A DNA stretch of 64,000 bases from Mercurialis annua (lineage: Eukaryota > Streptophyta > Magnoliopsida > Malpighiales > Euphorbiaceae): positions 11,418,001 to 11,482,000 of the forward strand of contig NC_065570.1 of assembly GCF_937616625.2 (NCBI RefSeq). Direction: 5' to 3'. Made by a program: the position numbers and the translations under genes. Positions 23,525-37,700 of this stretch are shown here, in pieces (position 1 is the stretch's first letter; every line of letters starts with the position of its first letter). Under the pieces are notes generated by a model, which saw nothing but the letters and a program-made list of their open reading frames with translations, was not told the DNA's origin and made no database searches.

Positions 23525-26500
23525 TCAGCGCCTCAAGCTTTCCACTATGTAGTCTGCATACAGATTCCTGCATCAACCACACAAACACCACAAAATCAAC
23601 AAAAAAATTAGTACTAAACCAAATTCAAGGGTAGACAAATATATGACTCATTTCTAAATTTTATAAGTTTTATTTTAGAGTTCGAACTCGAGCTCAATAG
23701 AATAAAGGAGAATGAATTAGACTCGACTCAGTTATCTGCATAAAAAAATTAAAATTAAATTTTATATTACTTGAATATGTATAACTATGAAACCTAAAGA
23801 AAATAATAACTACAGCTTAATTGATCCTGCAAGTCCGCCAGAGTTGAGTGTTTTGACGTTCAGATTCGATTTGACTAGACACAAGTAGTTAAAACTCGAC
23901 TTTAGATCAATTTTGAGAATTTTACAGAAATATTTTGCAATTAAGTCAACTCGACTCAATTACATCCTTAGACACGATGTACAGCTCGAAAAACTAATGT
24001 TTGATCAACCTAGATATACCAACATCTTGCTGCTTTCATTTGAGATTATCGTACTGTCAATTATTTGAATTCTGAAATTGTATTTCGTAATCAACATATA
24101 AATTTCACAAGTAGATGTGTGTGCATGTCAAGATCAGGGAGGTTGGTATGTGGCTTACATGGAATGCTGAATTGCTTTACAAGCATCAGTGGCAGGAAGA
24201 AAGTCGTTAACAGCAACTTCCTTGTTTTCATTTTTTTTGTCTGAGGATGTTGTTAAGGAAAATAAATGCAAATATTCATACTTCTAAGGCTTCACTAAGA
24301 AGAGGATAGCACTGAGCATACCTAGAAACAAATTAAACAGTCTATTTGGTTCATCTTTTGATTTGGTTCAGTTTTATCAATTTGATTTGCACTAAAAATG
24401 AAATGAAATTCTTTTACTCTCAATGGAACCAAATTGAAAACTGATATTTTTTTTTTATAATTCAAACTAAATTTATCAGTTCTATTAATTGGTCTGATTC
24501 AATATTTTTCACTAGGAATTAACATGCAGTTGAAAGGATACAATCTTCAAAGAAGCGGCGGATCTCAGCCAAACGATGTGGTGGGAGTTCCTTGATATCA
24601 TCAAAGTGACGATATTCAGGATCATCAGCACAAACAGCAATGATCTTATCATCTTTCTCACCCTAATTAATCAAAAGGAGACAAACAGCTGTTACTATCA
24701 CTAAAAAACTATAGGCAAAACAAAACAAAAGAAATCAACTTCCTCTAATAATGTACCTGATCAATCATTGGCATAAGCCCAATAGCTTTAGCCCTAAGAA
24801 AGCATCCCGGAAGAACAGGTTCCTGCATATTCATTTTTATATATTCCAATAAGGTTCCACATAAGAAGAGTATGTTCGAGTACAAAATAAGAGGCAGAGC
24901 ACCAAGCTTCAGGGAATATCAATGAAAGCGCCAAAATGCTTCGAAGAAAGTGTGAACTCATAAGCAAAATAAGATGCTGAGCAATAAACAAAGTACCTGC
25001 ATGATAACCAAGACATCCAAGGGATCATTGTCCTCACAAAGAGTACGGGGGATGAAACCATAGTTGTGAGGATACACAACTGAGGAGTAAAGGATACGAT
25101 CAACCTGCACACATATGAAGATTTAGCCATTTAGTTTATATCTATACATTTTAATTAAATGGAAATGCATAAGAAAAATGAGCTTAGCATAGGTGAGCAC
25201 CTTGATGAGTCCAGATTTCTTATCAAGTTCATATTTCACCTTGCTTCCTTTCCCTATTTCAACCACCTGCATATAATTTATCCATATTTTAATACAACCT
25301 CTGGCAGCTCAACGTTCGAATGAGTCGTAATTTGATTATAATAGCTTAGCCAAATTTCCATATTTCTAGTTTAGAAAATTCTAGTTCAGATAGAATTGTC
25401 AAAGTAAACAGCAAAAAGTTTGGTAAATTGACAAATTAAATATTGTTATCTCACGGTTATTAAAATAAAATCCAAAAATTAACAAATCTGAATAGAACAA
25501 ACCAGAGCCACTCGAACATAAAAGGTGGAACAAGTAAACAAAAAAAAAGTTACTTAAACCCTCATGTTGTATTGTGCCCATGCTTGTTTTGTTGTACCTC
25601 AACACAACACAACACATCCAAAGATTAAACAAACAAACAACAATAAAGACAAGACAGTTGGATTTTTAAACCTATATTGACAATAACTAATCGAAATTCT
25701 ATCAGTTGGCAACAGAATTACGAGGTCAACGTGGCCCCAAAATTGACAAGTAATAAGAAAAAGAAACACTATGTCTGATCTGAAAATGCAATAACGCACG
25801 CAAAATCCAAAGTTTGTGCACATCAGATGGTGACTTAGCTAAGTTCAGTATACTCACACAGTTGAATATCTTTGGAGCTCCAGGTCCTGCATCAAAATGA
25901 TAAACAAAAGTGTAAACAAAGTCACCAAATCAATAAATGAAAGCGATAATTAAATAAATACTAATTCTGAATGGCATGGCCTTACCTATTTCGAGATCAT
26001 GCCAGGGGTGTGCAGCAACAGACCTCCTGCTCATGGATGACAGAATCCTTTCATTGAGAGGTGGATGAGATAATTGTTCTGAATATTTTTGTGGGACAGG
26101 AACCTTCTTTGGAGCCTGATCAGTTGGTGGAACCTTCTTTGGAGCCTCAGTTGGTGGAACCATCTCTTCAACCTGAAGTAACAAAAAGATCAACCATTTG
26201 ATTGCACACTGTTGTTATATTGAGCATAAACTAAAGAAAATCACCATCTAATAAATTCTGCATTCACAACACAAAATCATTTCACTAAACAAAGATCACA
26301 AAAATCACATGAAAATAAGAACCATATAAACACATGAAGAAAAAATCACAAAATTCTGGGATTCCAACCTTAAAGTGAGATTAAAAAAAAATAGAATAGG
26401 GTTATTGATGTAAAATATCCTCATCTTTCGCATTTTTTTTGATTTAAGCACACAAAAAAACATAGCATCGCACATTCCAACTTTTTTATTTTTAACATAA

Positions 26501-26947
26501 AAAGCCAAACCTTTCATGTTGTGGCATTTATAGCCTAAATACTTTATAGGATGTCGTTTTGGTCATTCAAAACAGCAAAAACGACATCAATTTTTACGAA
26601 AATAACTCACAATACGGCACTGGGCTACATGATGAAAAATTTGGAATGCAAGATGAAACATTCAATAGATTATGCTTAAATCAAAATAAGACAATTATGA
26701 ACGATGCTCAACACAACAACACAATCAAAATTAGGCACCGCAGAAATGACAAGAAATAAGAACAGTTAATACAAGCTTCTGTACGGACACTAAATATCTA
26801 CTATTAGATTGAAAATCAGAACAAGAATAAGCAGATAGAAAAAACAAGAGCAGATCTACAAAGAACAGATAAAAAAAGAAGAATCAGATCTAAGAAATTA
26901 AAGCAGAACAGGGAAAAAAATGGAGAAATCAAACGGACCTCCAACAT
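23525..26947 (-). CDS. PPA: Soluble inorganic pyrophosphatase (family I)
   Basis: Nine coding exons can be read: 26939-26947, 25986-26172, 25858-25886, 25201-25266, 24997-25104, 24757-24822, 24542-24662, 24159-24240 and 23525-23567. All have GT-AG borders and phases that agree, giving 236 residues. The enzyme hydrolyses PPi to phosphate and drives biosynthetic reactions, mostly in the cytosol. The family signature DNDPLD is at 122-127 (metal-binding Asp 122, 124, 127). Other active-site landmarks are [14 protein letters not shown]100, YPHNYGF around Y112, and MIDQGEKDDK with D154, D159 and K161. The Pro/Lys-rich N-terminus ([19 protein letters not shown]) is slightly longer than usual and contains an internal near-duplication. 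The start is placed in the first exon because its MLE codons splice in frame to VEEMVPP; the M at residue 7 is an alternative. Confidence 0.93.
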
Positions 26948-28553
26948 TGAGAAGCTTGAAGAAGAAGATTGAAACGCAGATCTGAAGAAGAAATTAAAGG
27001 AAGAATATAAATGAGAAGTAAATATATAGAGAGATGGTACTACGCCTTTCCCGCTTTACTTCGCCATTTTAAAGGGTACTTCGTAATAAAACAAACAAAA
27101 ACTAAAGCACAAAATTCTTGCGTTTTCAAAATGTGAAGGAGAACTGGGGTTGTATTCATTTATAGTCCCTTATATTTCAACTATTTCCTATACCAGTCCT
27201 TCTATTTTATTTTATAGCAAATTAATTCTATAAAACTCTTCTGGTTCGACTAAAACATCAAACCAGCCGCTCAAAAATTGATATAGACGACTGAGGAGAA
27301 CGAGTTTCGGACTTTTTAATCTTTTGGTATGCAACTTGACCAGCTCCCAACTGAAAAAACGAATGTACATACTGATACTACAGCGCTTTTATTATTCAAA
27401 GTAAGGCCTTTTTTCTTAATTTGATTCATAAACTTTTGTCGAGTTTTTTTTTCTTTCGCTATTTCTTGCGATGTCTTCGCTAGTAATGATTTTCTAATTC
27501 AGCAGGTTTTATGGATCTTTGAAAGTGGTCACTCCACCACTGTTTTTAATTTGTATTAAAAAGTAAGACTAGTCTAGTCCTCGTGATAAAAGGCCATGCA
27601 CTAAACAAACATATTTCAAATTTTTCTGCAACGAGAACACCAAATGAATCAAGGACTTGTTTTTCTATACAATTATAAATTAATTCGTGAGATAGAATCA
27701 ATATACTATAATTTTGTAGTTTTTGGTCCAATTTTTTTAGAATATTTGTCATTAATTTGTTGATATATTGTATATCATTATTCATAAGTTTAATATGGTG
27801 ATAAAAAATTTAAAATTTTAAATGTGAATTTTAGTAAAAAAAAATGTGTCAAGAATTAATGATTATGATTTTTTATTACATTCATTAGAAAAATATAATG
27901 GATGTTTTTATTACAAAAAGAAACAGAAGGGCCTCTTTACGAAAGGGATAAAATGCCAAGAACTATAGATGAAAATTGTCCGGAGAAGTACAGAAAGAAC
28001 CGAATAAAAGTGAAAAATGCTGGTGGAAATAAACCAATGAATATTCTTTTTTCTGGTCGGATCAATTTGCTGTCTTGGTTGCTTGCCAGCTGTTCGCTCG
28101 TTTTAACACATGTTCATTTTTGATAGGTTGGCTAAATTAGGCTATGTGTATGGTGACGGAATTCCAAACGGTCGTATGGTTCAGTTTATTTGGTAGTACG
28201 TTACTGTTGATTGTGCAATGGAAAACTAAAAACGGCTGTTGCTTAACAGTTTAGTGAACAATAAGTTTTTACTTTTTTTTATTCTATTCTCCTAGAATTA
28301 GGAAACTTTAAATCATTTTTAAATAATTTTAAAAATACTAATCTTTAATAAAAAAAACTGAATCCGGTGGACGAACCAATAAAACCACTAGTGTTCATTT
28401 CAACCGGTTAAATCAGTAAATTACAAATGCAAAAATAAATTTTAGTTGAATTAAGGTCTAACTAATTATTAATAATTCAATTGATTCATCACTAATCTAA
28501 CCAGTTGTTTGATCCGAGTTAATTAGTTTTACCTAGTCCAGCCAAATTGTTGA
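26948..28553. other. Pyrophosphatase 5' flank and spacer
   Basis: The first 60 bp are A/G-rich on the plus strand and should be leader on the minus strand. The rest contains short AT-rich frames only. Around 28360-28550 the DNA has aaccggtt-type repeats that continue beyond the hAT insertion at 32833-32900, so the transposon landed in an older repeat. Confidence 0.5.
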
Positions 28554-28804
28554 CTTTATAGTAGAGGTGGCAAATGGGTGGATTTGGGTGGGTATGGGTT
28601 GAGTTTAAATGGGTAGGGTCATAAATGGGTAATCTACCCATTTATGACCCGTTTTAATTTTATATGGGTACCCATATCCTTATAATCCTATATGACCCTA
28701 ACCCACCCATTAACCCACTTTATATGTATAATGTTAAAAATTGACTTTTCAAAATTTAAATTATGTTACATTTTAATTGTACATCTTGTGAGAATTAATG
28801 AATT

Positions 28805-29030
28805 TTAGAGAGAAACTTTTAGAGAGAATATGTTTCGGAAAAAAATACTTTCCGGAAAAAAATATTTGCCGAAAAAAATTCCGACAAAAACGTTATTTTT
28901 CCGGGAAAAGATATTTTCCAACAAATATTTTCTGAAAAAAAATTTATGAAAAAATATTTTCCAACAAATATTTTTCTGAAAAAAATATTTTTCGGAAAAA
29001 AAAAAAACATTTTTCTGAAAAAAATATTCA
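28805..29030. repeat. Degenerate tandem repeat of ttccgaaaaaaatatttt type
   Basis: Loose units of ggaaaaaaatattttcc, many of them near-palindromic, lie inside the hAT element near its left end. The minus-strand frame that runs through them (Phe/Lys/Ile-rich) is not a real protein. Confidence 0.7.
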
Positions 29031-29469
29031 AATTCTACTTATTTCATTAGTAACATTAAAGAAAAAATAAATAAATTAACAAAATATAGTCTGAATCATT
29101 TGTTCAAATCATTAATCAAATTACAAGTTTATCATCCTACTCAAATTCAAATTAGGTCAAAATCATTTGTGCAAAGCATCTGTTCTACAATATGTTCCAT
29201 ACAAGTACTACCAAATCAAAACTAGATGAAAAATGTATTGTGCTGCCCTTGTTTCCATCAACCGAGTCCGTTTCCAACCGAAGTTTAAACGTTGCTTGGA
29301 GGACGACCTTTGGATAATTGAGTTCATCTTTGTTAGTACACTTGGAGGATGGCCTTCAGATATCACCATTGTCCTGCACTTCAAAAACAACAATTAACAT
29401 TAATGCTAGCCTATATATTAAACCAAATTTATACATGCATTTCGCAGCCTATATATGCTCAACTTAAAC

Positions 29470-29695
29470 AATTTCAATTGCTCCATAAATTGATAACGTG
29501 TAACAAAGCAATAAAAACATGTACAACAATAAGACCAAACAAAGTAAAAGAAGCAGATTCAATTGCTCCATAAATTGATAAGGTGCAACAAAGCAAGAAG
29601 CAGATTCAATTGCTCCATAAATTGATAAGGTGCAACAAAGCAATAGAAGCAGATTCAACAATTGGACCAAACAAAGCAATAGAAGCAGATTCACT
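29470..29695. repeat. Tandem repeat at the 3' side of the hAT transposase
   Basis: Units of agcagattcaattgctccat, then aaattgataaggtgcaacaaagcaa are repeated. There are three full copies and partial ones, with period about 48 bp and one longer spacer. Confidence 0.8.
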
Positions 29696-29729
29696 TAAAA
29701 GATATAATGAAAGATATTAAAATGCATAC

Positions 29730-31664
29730 CTAAGTAACCTTTGTGAATGAACAAGACATGGAATTGCATAATTCTTCAAAATCTTCAATCAGAGATTCTT
29801 TCTCGAGATCTTCTTCAATAAGAGGTACCCCATATAACCAATCTCGAGCACATAATAATGCTTCTGCATTTTGAGGCAGAAGAGAGCTCCGATATTTATC
29901 GAGAATCCGTCCTCCAATACTAAAAGCAGATTCTGAGGCAACCGTGGTTATAGGAATACTAAGAATGTCACGAGCCAACAATGAAAGTTCTGGATATCGA
30001 AAAAAATTATCTTTCCAATAATTAAGAACCTCTAAATCTGCAAACTGTTTTCTATCAAGCCTAGGTTCTTCAAAATACAAATCCAATTGCGATTTGGCTT
30101 TAACAGAGCCAAAAATTTCACTTTCAAAACTATCAAACTCATCAACATCATCCCCCGTAAAACAAGTAACAATTCTGTTTGATCTAATAGAGGTTGAATC
30201 TTTAGCAGATGAAACCATATACTCTTCAAAGAGAGAATACAATCTGTTACGAATATGAAGCACACGATCTTTTGATTCGATACCATCTATTTTAAACAAA
30301 CAAAATTCCACAAAATCCAACTTATAGCGAGGATCTAAAATAATTGCTATGGATAAAATTTCACTGTAAGAATGCCAATACTTATCAAATTTAATCTTCA
30401 TTCTTGTAGCCATTCTGCTAATTACATCCTCACCATTTCCTAATTCTTCCAATAAACGCAACTCAATCTTCCACACTCCATGAAAATATAAATTTGCAGT
30501 CGGATACTTAGTTCCAGAAAAAAGTGTAGATATTTCGGAAAAGGGTTTTAAAAGCTTCATTATTCTCTCAGCTTGAAGCCACTCTTCTGTTGTAGGACAA
30601 GAGGTATACTTAGTATCAATTAAAAATAAATGTTGAAAAGCACGCTGAAAAAGTAGAGCACTCTCAATCATTAGATATGTCGAATTCCACCTAGTTGGTA
30701 CATCTTGTCGTACTTGCCTACAACTTAAAGAACACTGCAAAATACACTCAGCAAATTTCACCCTTCTCGCATTACTAGCCCTAACATACTTTACGCTCTC
30801 CCTAATTTTATCTATAGAAGATTGAGCAACTTTAACACCTTCTTGCACAATCAGATTAAGTATATGAGCTCCGCACCGCACATGCAAAAAATCACCATCA
30901 CACGGCAAAAACTTCCCTAAAAATTCATATTTTTTCAAAATACCCACCATCGTATCATTATATGAAACATTATCTAGACTAATTGTGAATATTTTTCTCT
31001 CAATACCCCATTCTTTCAACAGGCTAAACATTTTTTCAGCTAGCACCACACCACAATACGGAGGTGGAACATAAGTAAAACACAAAATTCTCTTTTGCAA
31101 TTCCCAATTTTCATCAACAAAATGTGCAGTGACAGTCATGTAATGATCAGTAGTGATTGAGGACCACAAATCTGATGTCAAACAAATTCTACTAGAAGTG
31201 GAACCTATCAGGCATAGAAGTTTTTCTTTTTCTTTTTTGAAAACTTTTATAACATCTGCCTTAGCTGTATTCCTAGAAATGGTTTGTACATTTGGATTCA
31301 AATAACTATTAACATTCCTTACTCCTTCATGCTCCACATATGAGAAAGAGTAATTATGTTTAATTATAGAAATTGCAACCTTTTCTCTATAAATTTCTTG
31401 GTTTAAAATTGAATGCAACGATCCACATATTTGAAGTTCTTTCTTATAACAAACATCAATGTGACGCAATAAATTTTTTGTTCCATAACCTGGACTAATT
31501 AAATATGATTGCCCACACCATTTACATTTTGCCCATTGTTTACCATCATCTAATTAATCGAGTTTATCAAAGTGATCCCATACTTGAGACGTACATTTTC
31601 TACTTCGTTTAGAACTGCAAGTAGCACTTTCTTCAACCTCAGTATCTTGCTCTTCTAGTGACAT
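29730..31664 (-). pseudogene. hAT transposase with one in-frame stop
   Basis: From the ATG at 31662-31664 the frame runs to 29730 with a single TAA at 31554-31556. There are 643 sense codons. The stop falls just inside a BED-type zinc finger that begins SQVWDHFDKL and continues CKWCGQSYL...LLRHIDVC. Downstream everything is intact. LTSDLWSS and SLDNVSYND carry the first two acidic residues of the RNase-H-like core. RCGAHILNLIVQEG and DVPTRWNSTYLM follow. The C-terminal dimerisation domain has ASESAFSIGGRILDKYRSSL with the likely catalytic Glu. No ATG follows soon after the stop. The gene may be inactive, or the stop may lie in an unrecognised intron. An upstream leader intron ending near 31727 is possible. 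Confidence 0.88.
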
Positions 31665-32832
31665 GATAAGAGGGTGATAATTAATATGAAAAAATGATGT
31701 CCAGAAGCATGGCAAAAAATAAGGAAACCTGCATAACATAAAAATGTACATATTAATATAAAAGATATTGACAGTGAAAGACACATCCAATAAAAACTTG
31801 AGAGATTTAGATAACTAATTTTGAATTATATTACTTTACAATTACTTAGTTTATTATAGCTTGATGTGGCAAGTTTATATCGATGTCAAGACCAATTTCG
31901 TAGTTATTTGATTAGATTAAGCTGACGAAGAAAATTATATGCTTTTAAATATAAAATATCCAAAATCAAATTGAAACCGAATAATGATCAACTTAAAACG
32001 AAACAACAATAAAAAAAATTAAATTACTTGGTACCAAAATTGTCTTCATATCTATATTGAATTAATAAAGAAAAGAGTGGATGCACAGGTTAAAAAATTC
32101 AATTATTGAATCAAGCATATATATTTTCAGATTATATGCAATCACATAGTAAAACATTATTTCAAATAATCACATTTGACTGTTGGTCGTTTTTTTAAAA
32201 TACTTAATTGAAACATTAAGATTACACAATCAGAATAAGCAATTAAATTTCATACTTGGTCTAAGCATACATGGTTTCCATAGATTCCACAACAGATTAT
32301 GCTAATACAAGTTTCCATTCATCTACTATCTTGCTTAAACATGTTAAATGATAATATTTTGTTATAATTCACAAATTTAGTGATGAACCCATTTACCCAA
32401 AAAGGAAAACGAATAAAAGAAAATTACCTGAAATGAGAAGAAGAGAAGTTCTTCGTTTGAACTGAGAATGTGACTATTAGTTTATAGATCGAAGAAGCAC
32501 AATAATATTTTGTATTATCAGTATAAAAGCTTCATGACAATCCAATTTTCCCAAAACTGAGCAAACCCTAATTTCAATAGCAATTCAAGTCAAATTAGAA
32601 AAAGGAAAGAAATAGGTCGATGTCTCTCTGATATTCTGATATCCTCATAATGTGATACTCAAATTATTGGGTACCCATACCCAATGTAACCCAGCCCATC
32701 TAAATAAAATTTAAAATTTTATTACCCATTTATTTTTACTTACTACCCATTTATCACCCATATCCTTTATATCATGGGTGGGTATGGGTGGGTAAATGGG
32801 TATGGGTGGCATTTGCCACCTCTACTTTATAG

Positions 32833-34786
32833 CAAATCGAATTAGATAATATGCTAATTTCTGGTTCAATCGGTTGGTTAAATAACTAAAATTTTATACT
32901 ATTAAACATAATATTTGAGTATAAATTAGAATAATAAATTTTAAAATATTAAGATATTTATATCTAACTTATTTTAAATTTAACTTTTTTGCTTATGAAT
33001 ATTTTTGTTTCAAATTCTATCAAATCATTTTAAAATGAACTCCATAGTTTAATAAATTTTTTAATAATGATAAAAATACTTCTCATATTCAAAAAATATT
33101 TCTATATTTATTATATTCTATAAAAAGGTATTTTTGAATAAATTATATAATTATTTTAAAAATAATATAATTTATATCAATTTATATTTATATGCTCCAA
33201 ATTTATTTCATTTCATAATTAAATTATATATTTTATTTCTTTTCATACTTTAAAATATAATATTTTTAAGTGTTAATATTTATAGGCTCAAACTAAAATA
33301 AAATAAAACTTATGTTTTTATACTTTCATATAATAGTTTCACTTTTAAACTATGGACCCATGAAAGTAAAGCAATACATGCTCTCGCAAATATCTACACC
33401 AGTCAGTAGTCTTTATGAAGAGGACTCTCGATGTTAGCTTTTTTCTGTTATCTAGCTAAAAAATTATATGTATACAACTATAATTTTTTAACACCTTGCA
33501 ATTTCATAGCACAACATCTCCTGTACCTTTATTCTTATTCTATCTATAAGCGGACTCCATTATTATAGAGTAATGAATAGTCAAACTCTACATGTAGAGT
33601 TTACTATTTAAAACTCTAAAAAAAAGTGGGTTTATAGAGTTGGATTTGAGTTGCCTAACTCTAAATGGTGAGACTTAACTCCTTTTCAGAGTTGGGTTGG
33701 ATATGCCGTTAAAAGTAGATTAATTTTTAAATATGAGGGACAAAATCATTGATAAATATAAAAGTGAATGACCAAATCGTTGAGAAAAATAAAAGTGGGG
33801 GATCATATAGTTTCGTTAACTAACACCGACAATGGACAGAATGATTAAATTATTGATAAAAATAAAAGTGAAGAATCATATCATTTGATTTTCAAACAAG
33901 AGGGACTAAACTATGAATTATGGTAAATGTGAGGCGAGTCATAGTAATTTGCTCTAAATGTTTTACACAAATAGTCATTGTTAAGCCACTGCAGTAAATA
34001 AGCGATCTATTTGTCCAATTTTTCACTCTTAGTAATAAGGACAACATCAACATTTTTCATGGTAAAAAAAATAAAGTCTTTTGCCTCCATTTTTTGAAAT
34101 AGAGACTTTCAAAACGAAACAGTTTGTTAACATCAAAACGAACAGATTCAAAACCACAAACATCATCAGAAGTCATCGCATAAACTTTATATGCCTTAAA
34201 ATTATTGGAACAATTTATGAAATGGAATAAAATTACGAATATGTTTCAGGCCGAGTCGCGGACTAAAATAGAAACGTACGTATAATATTTGAGAAATAAA
34301 AAAGCATAATAAATACTTGAACCGAGCCAAACCAAACCAGTCAGCTAGCCGACCAAACGGACGATACCCACATGTGGTAAATCGGGAAAGATTCAACTCC
34401 TAGTCCATTCATAATATTGGATACTCTTTGCGGCTCAATTCTAAGTGAAATTGTCCAATATTATAACTCAAATAAATAAGCTTTCTGAAACAATATAAAA
34501 ATTCAAAAAACTCTCCACACTCTCACTACTCTACAATACATTTTTTTCTTGTTTCAAAATCAACATGTATCAACATTAGCAAATCATGTTAGGTATTTGT
34601 ATAACATTTTGTTTTTCAAAAATAGGGTAGTTTGTGTTATAGTTTGGACTGTAATAATGTGTATATATATATATATATATAAACATGTACACATACATGT
34701 ATTATAGTTAATAATCATATACATATTATTATTATAAAGTTTAAAGGATTAATTGAGATGATATTATTTTATATGGGGTCAAAAGT
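32833..34786. other. AT-rich spacer with a small MITE-like repeat
   Basis: Near 33548-33712 the ends gcggactccattatt and agttgggttggatatgccg resemble PIF/Harbinger-type MITE termini, with tagagtt repeats inside; the target duplication was not found. A (TA)n tract lies at 34663-34682. No gene is seen. Confidence 0.4.
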
Positions 34787-34795
34787 CAATAAAGA

Positions 34796-37700
34796 ATAAA
34801 TTCTTGTGTAAACCCAGTTCGCCACGTCATGTTATGAACCATTCTTTCATTAATTAACATGTGTCAATTACATTTAAAAATTACTTTCTTTATTTTAGAG
34901 TGTTTAACCATAGTTAACTCCTCATTTTATAGATATAACTACCACTACAAATTGTCGGTTAGATTAACCTTATCAAGTTCACATTACATTAATTCAAATA
35001 TCACCACAAGAATTTCTCTTTCATATTCCTGTAAATTTCGTTACTTCATTAACTGAATTTTTTATTTGATTGTATTTCTTATCTGGTTGTCCATTAATCT
35101 AAATATCACCACTTCTTTGTTTCTACCATTTTAGGCATTTCATTAACTGAATTTTTTTTTTGAATCATTGTTATTTTAATTTATATTATAATTTTATCTA
35201 ACATTAAAAAATTGACAATTTTCAATACCAGATTATCTATTAACCTAATATTACCAATTTTCTATTTCCGCAATTTTGGCCATTTCATAACTAATTCTCT
35301 ATTTTTTTCAATCATCACTATTATAATTTGTGTTATGATTATAACATAAAAAACAATAATTTTTCAATACAATTTAAACTTTTTGTATTTTTGTCAAAAT
35401 TAACATTCTAATTACCATTGTTGCATTCCTGGGTAAAAAATCATAAATACATATGATGTCTAATATATCAAACAATATTCAAAATTAAATGATGTTCAAT
35501 AAATCTATTTTTAAAACAAAATATCATCTAAAATAACAAATTAATTAACAAAGCTATACCAACATAGCATTTAAATAGTTTCTCTCATTTATCAATAAAG
35601 TCATGAATCCTTCATTTGAATAATAATCGTAGTTGTCTTATGAATTTTTGGAGCCCTGTAAAATTTAAAAATTATTTATTAGCTATCAACAAGTAATTAA
35701 ACTAAATTAATTAAAACTTAATAAATTTATAAAAATTGTATCTAATGCACATCTTTCATTATATCAAAATCTCGTAGCATAGATGTGAACGGAACATTCG
35801 AATAATCAAAATTACAATTCAACATTGATGTTGACTTCTGTAAATAAAACAATTAAACTTTATGATTTAAACTTTACAAAATGATTGCAATATAGTATAA
35901 AAACTCACATATGGACATGCATGCATAGGATAGGCAAAAGATGGTAGATATTCCACATTTGAATTTTCCTAGAGATCAAAAAATATTTGTCAATATCACA
36001 ATATATAAACTATTACATTTTAAACTAAAAAGACCTGCACAACTTACAAATCTTTGAGGTTCATTTGAAGTCTCTGCCGGAATAAAAGTTTGAGTTGCAG
36101 TTTGACTAGCCACTTGTTTTCTTTGTCTTGTAATAGAAAATAATCAAATACTTTATGTGCTAGCACAAAAATACAAACATATAATAATATAAATGCTTAC
36201 TTTTAACGGTCTCTTTTCTTATTCCACTTGATTTTTTCCTTTGATTAATTTCCAAATGTTCTTTTAGTCTAGAATTAGAAACTCCTTTTGGCATGATTTG
36301 AGGAGGATCCAAAATACGAGTTTCGTTTTTCTCTTGACCATCCTAATCAATTTTTCATGGTCATTCTCATGTGAATTTGATTTTTTGAGAAATTCCTTAA
36401 GTGCATTATCAAAATGCTCCCAACCAATCTGTCTTCCTACTTGATGTTCTTGGCTCATTGTTATAAGATCATATGCATATTGCATTGCTCGACTGCAGTA
36501 AGAACTATTAGGCTCGTTAGAAGCTCTTGATGAAGTGGCACTTTGATTGAATAAATGGACCCTCATTTTTGCATCCTTAGACCATCTTGTCAAAATATAT
36601 TGATATGGAATTCTAGATGTGTTCTTAAAGTTGAGAACCACCAATGCGTGAGCACATAAAATTCCAACAGTCTTGAATTTATAACAAGAGCACTGAACCT
36701 CCATTGTTGAGATATCAAGTTGAATTTCTCTTACCTTTGATTCTCTTTCTTGCATCATTAATTCAAATATATGTAAATCACCATCATTAGAGACTTCTCT
36801 AAAATTAGAGGCACCGCATCCATCCAAATATTCTTTTTCAAAAAGCTTATATATCTTATGGGTATAAACTTGAGAAGCATGCTTCAACATGTCACTATGC
36901 TTGACCACACAAGTTGGTGCTTTTTGATGACAATTATAATCCTCCACGACTTCATTTTTACGCCATCTTGTAACCAACTTTTGAAATTCAACTACAAATT
37001 CTGTGAGAGACGTAGTTTTTTTAGTCATTCCATTCAACACATTGTTGGTACTCTCACTCCTTTAAGAAGCTTTAATCCCACAATCAAACACATCCTTGTT
37101 AAGAGCCGTGCACCATTTTTTTCAAATTTTATACAAGTTATTGAGCCAACTATGCTCTCCATTAGTATACTCTGAAATCATTTTAGCCCAAAGTTCTTCA
37201 AATTCTTCTTCTGAATCACATCCATGCAAACACATATAAAACAAATCTTGAAACACCTTATTAGCATTCAAACTACCTAAATATGATGTCGCATTCTTAC
37301 AAATATGCCACAAGCATAGACGATAACGTGAATTAGGAAAAATAGATTCAATGGCATTTCCCATCGCTCTATCTTGATCAGTGATTATAGTCTTTGGCTG
37401 TTGACCTCCCATCGACTCTAAAAAGGTACTGAAGAGCCATTCAAAGGACTTGCTAGTTTCATCAGAGAGAAATGCACAACCAAACATGATATTTTGCCAA
37501 TGATGGTTCACCCCCACAAATGGTGCACATACTAGATTATATCTATTAGTGCGATAAGTAGCATAAAAAATAACCACATCACCAAAGCAATCATAATCAA
37601 TTTTTGACCTACCATCTCTCCAAAAAAAAAATTAGTCATTCTTCCTTCGATGTTAAGTTGCACATCCCAATAATACATACCTCCGTCTTCATGAATTCTA

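Larger units (their letters stand above)
28562..32824. mobile_element. Complete hAT transposon, 4263 bp
   Basis: The ends TAGAGGTGGCAAATG and CATTTGCCACCTCTA are inverted copies. The perfect 8-mer ctttatag flanks both sides (28554-28561 and 32825-32832). Subterminal regions carry repeated gggtatggg/acccata motifs, as is usual for hAT transposase binding. It carries one minus-strand transposase gene (29730-31664). Identical TSDs and a single visible lesion in the gene point to a recent arrival. Confidence 0.95.

Noticed and set aside
28819..29031. 70-codon minus-strand frame rich in Phe, Lys and Ile
   Set aside because: It is an artefact of the aaaaaatatttt repeat at the edge of the hAT element.
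29464..29694. Leu-rich minus-strand frame that looks like a membrane protein
   Set aside because: It comes from a 48-bp tandem repeat; the hydrophobic pattern is repeated in step with the DNA unit.
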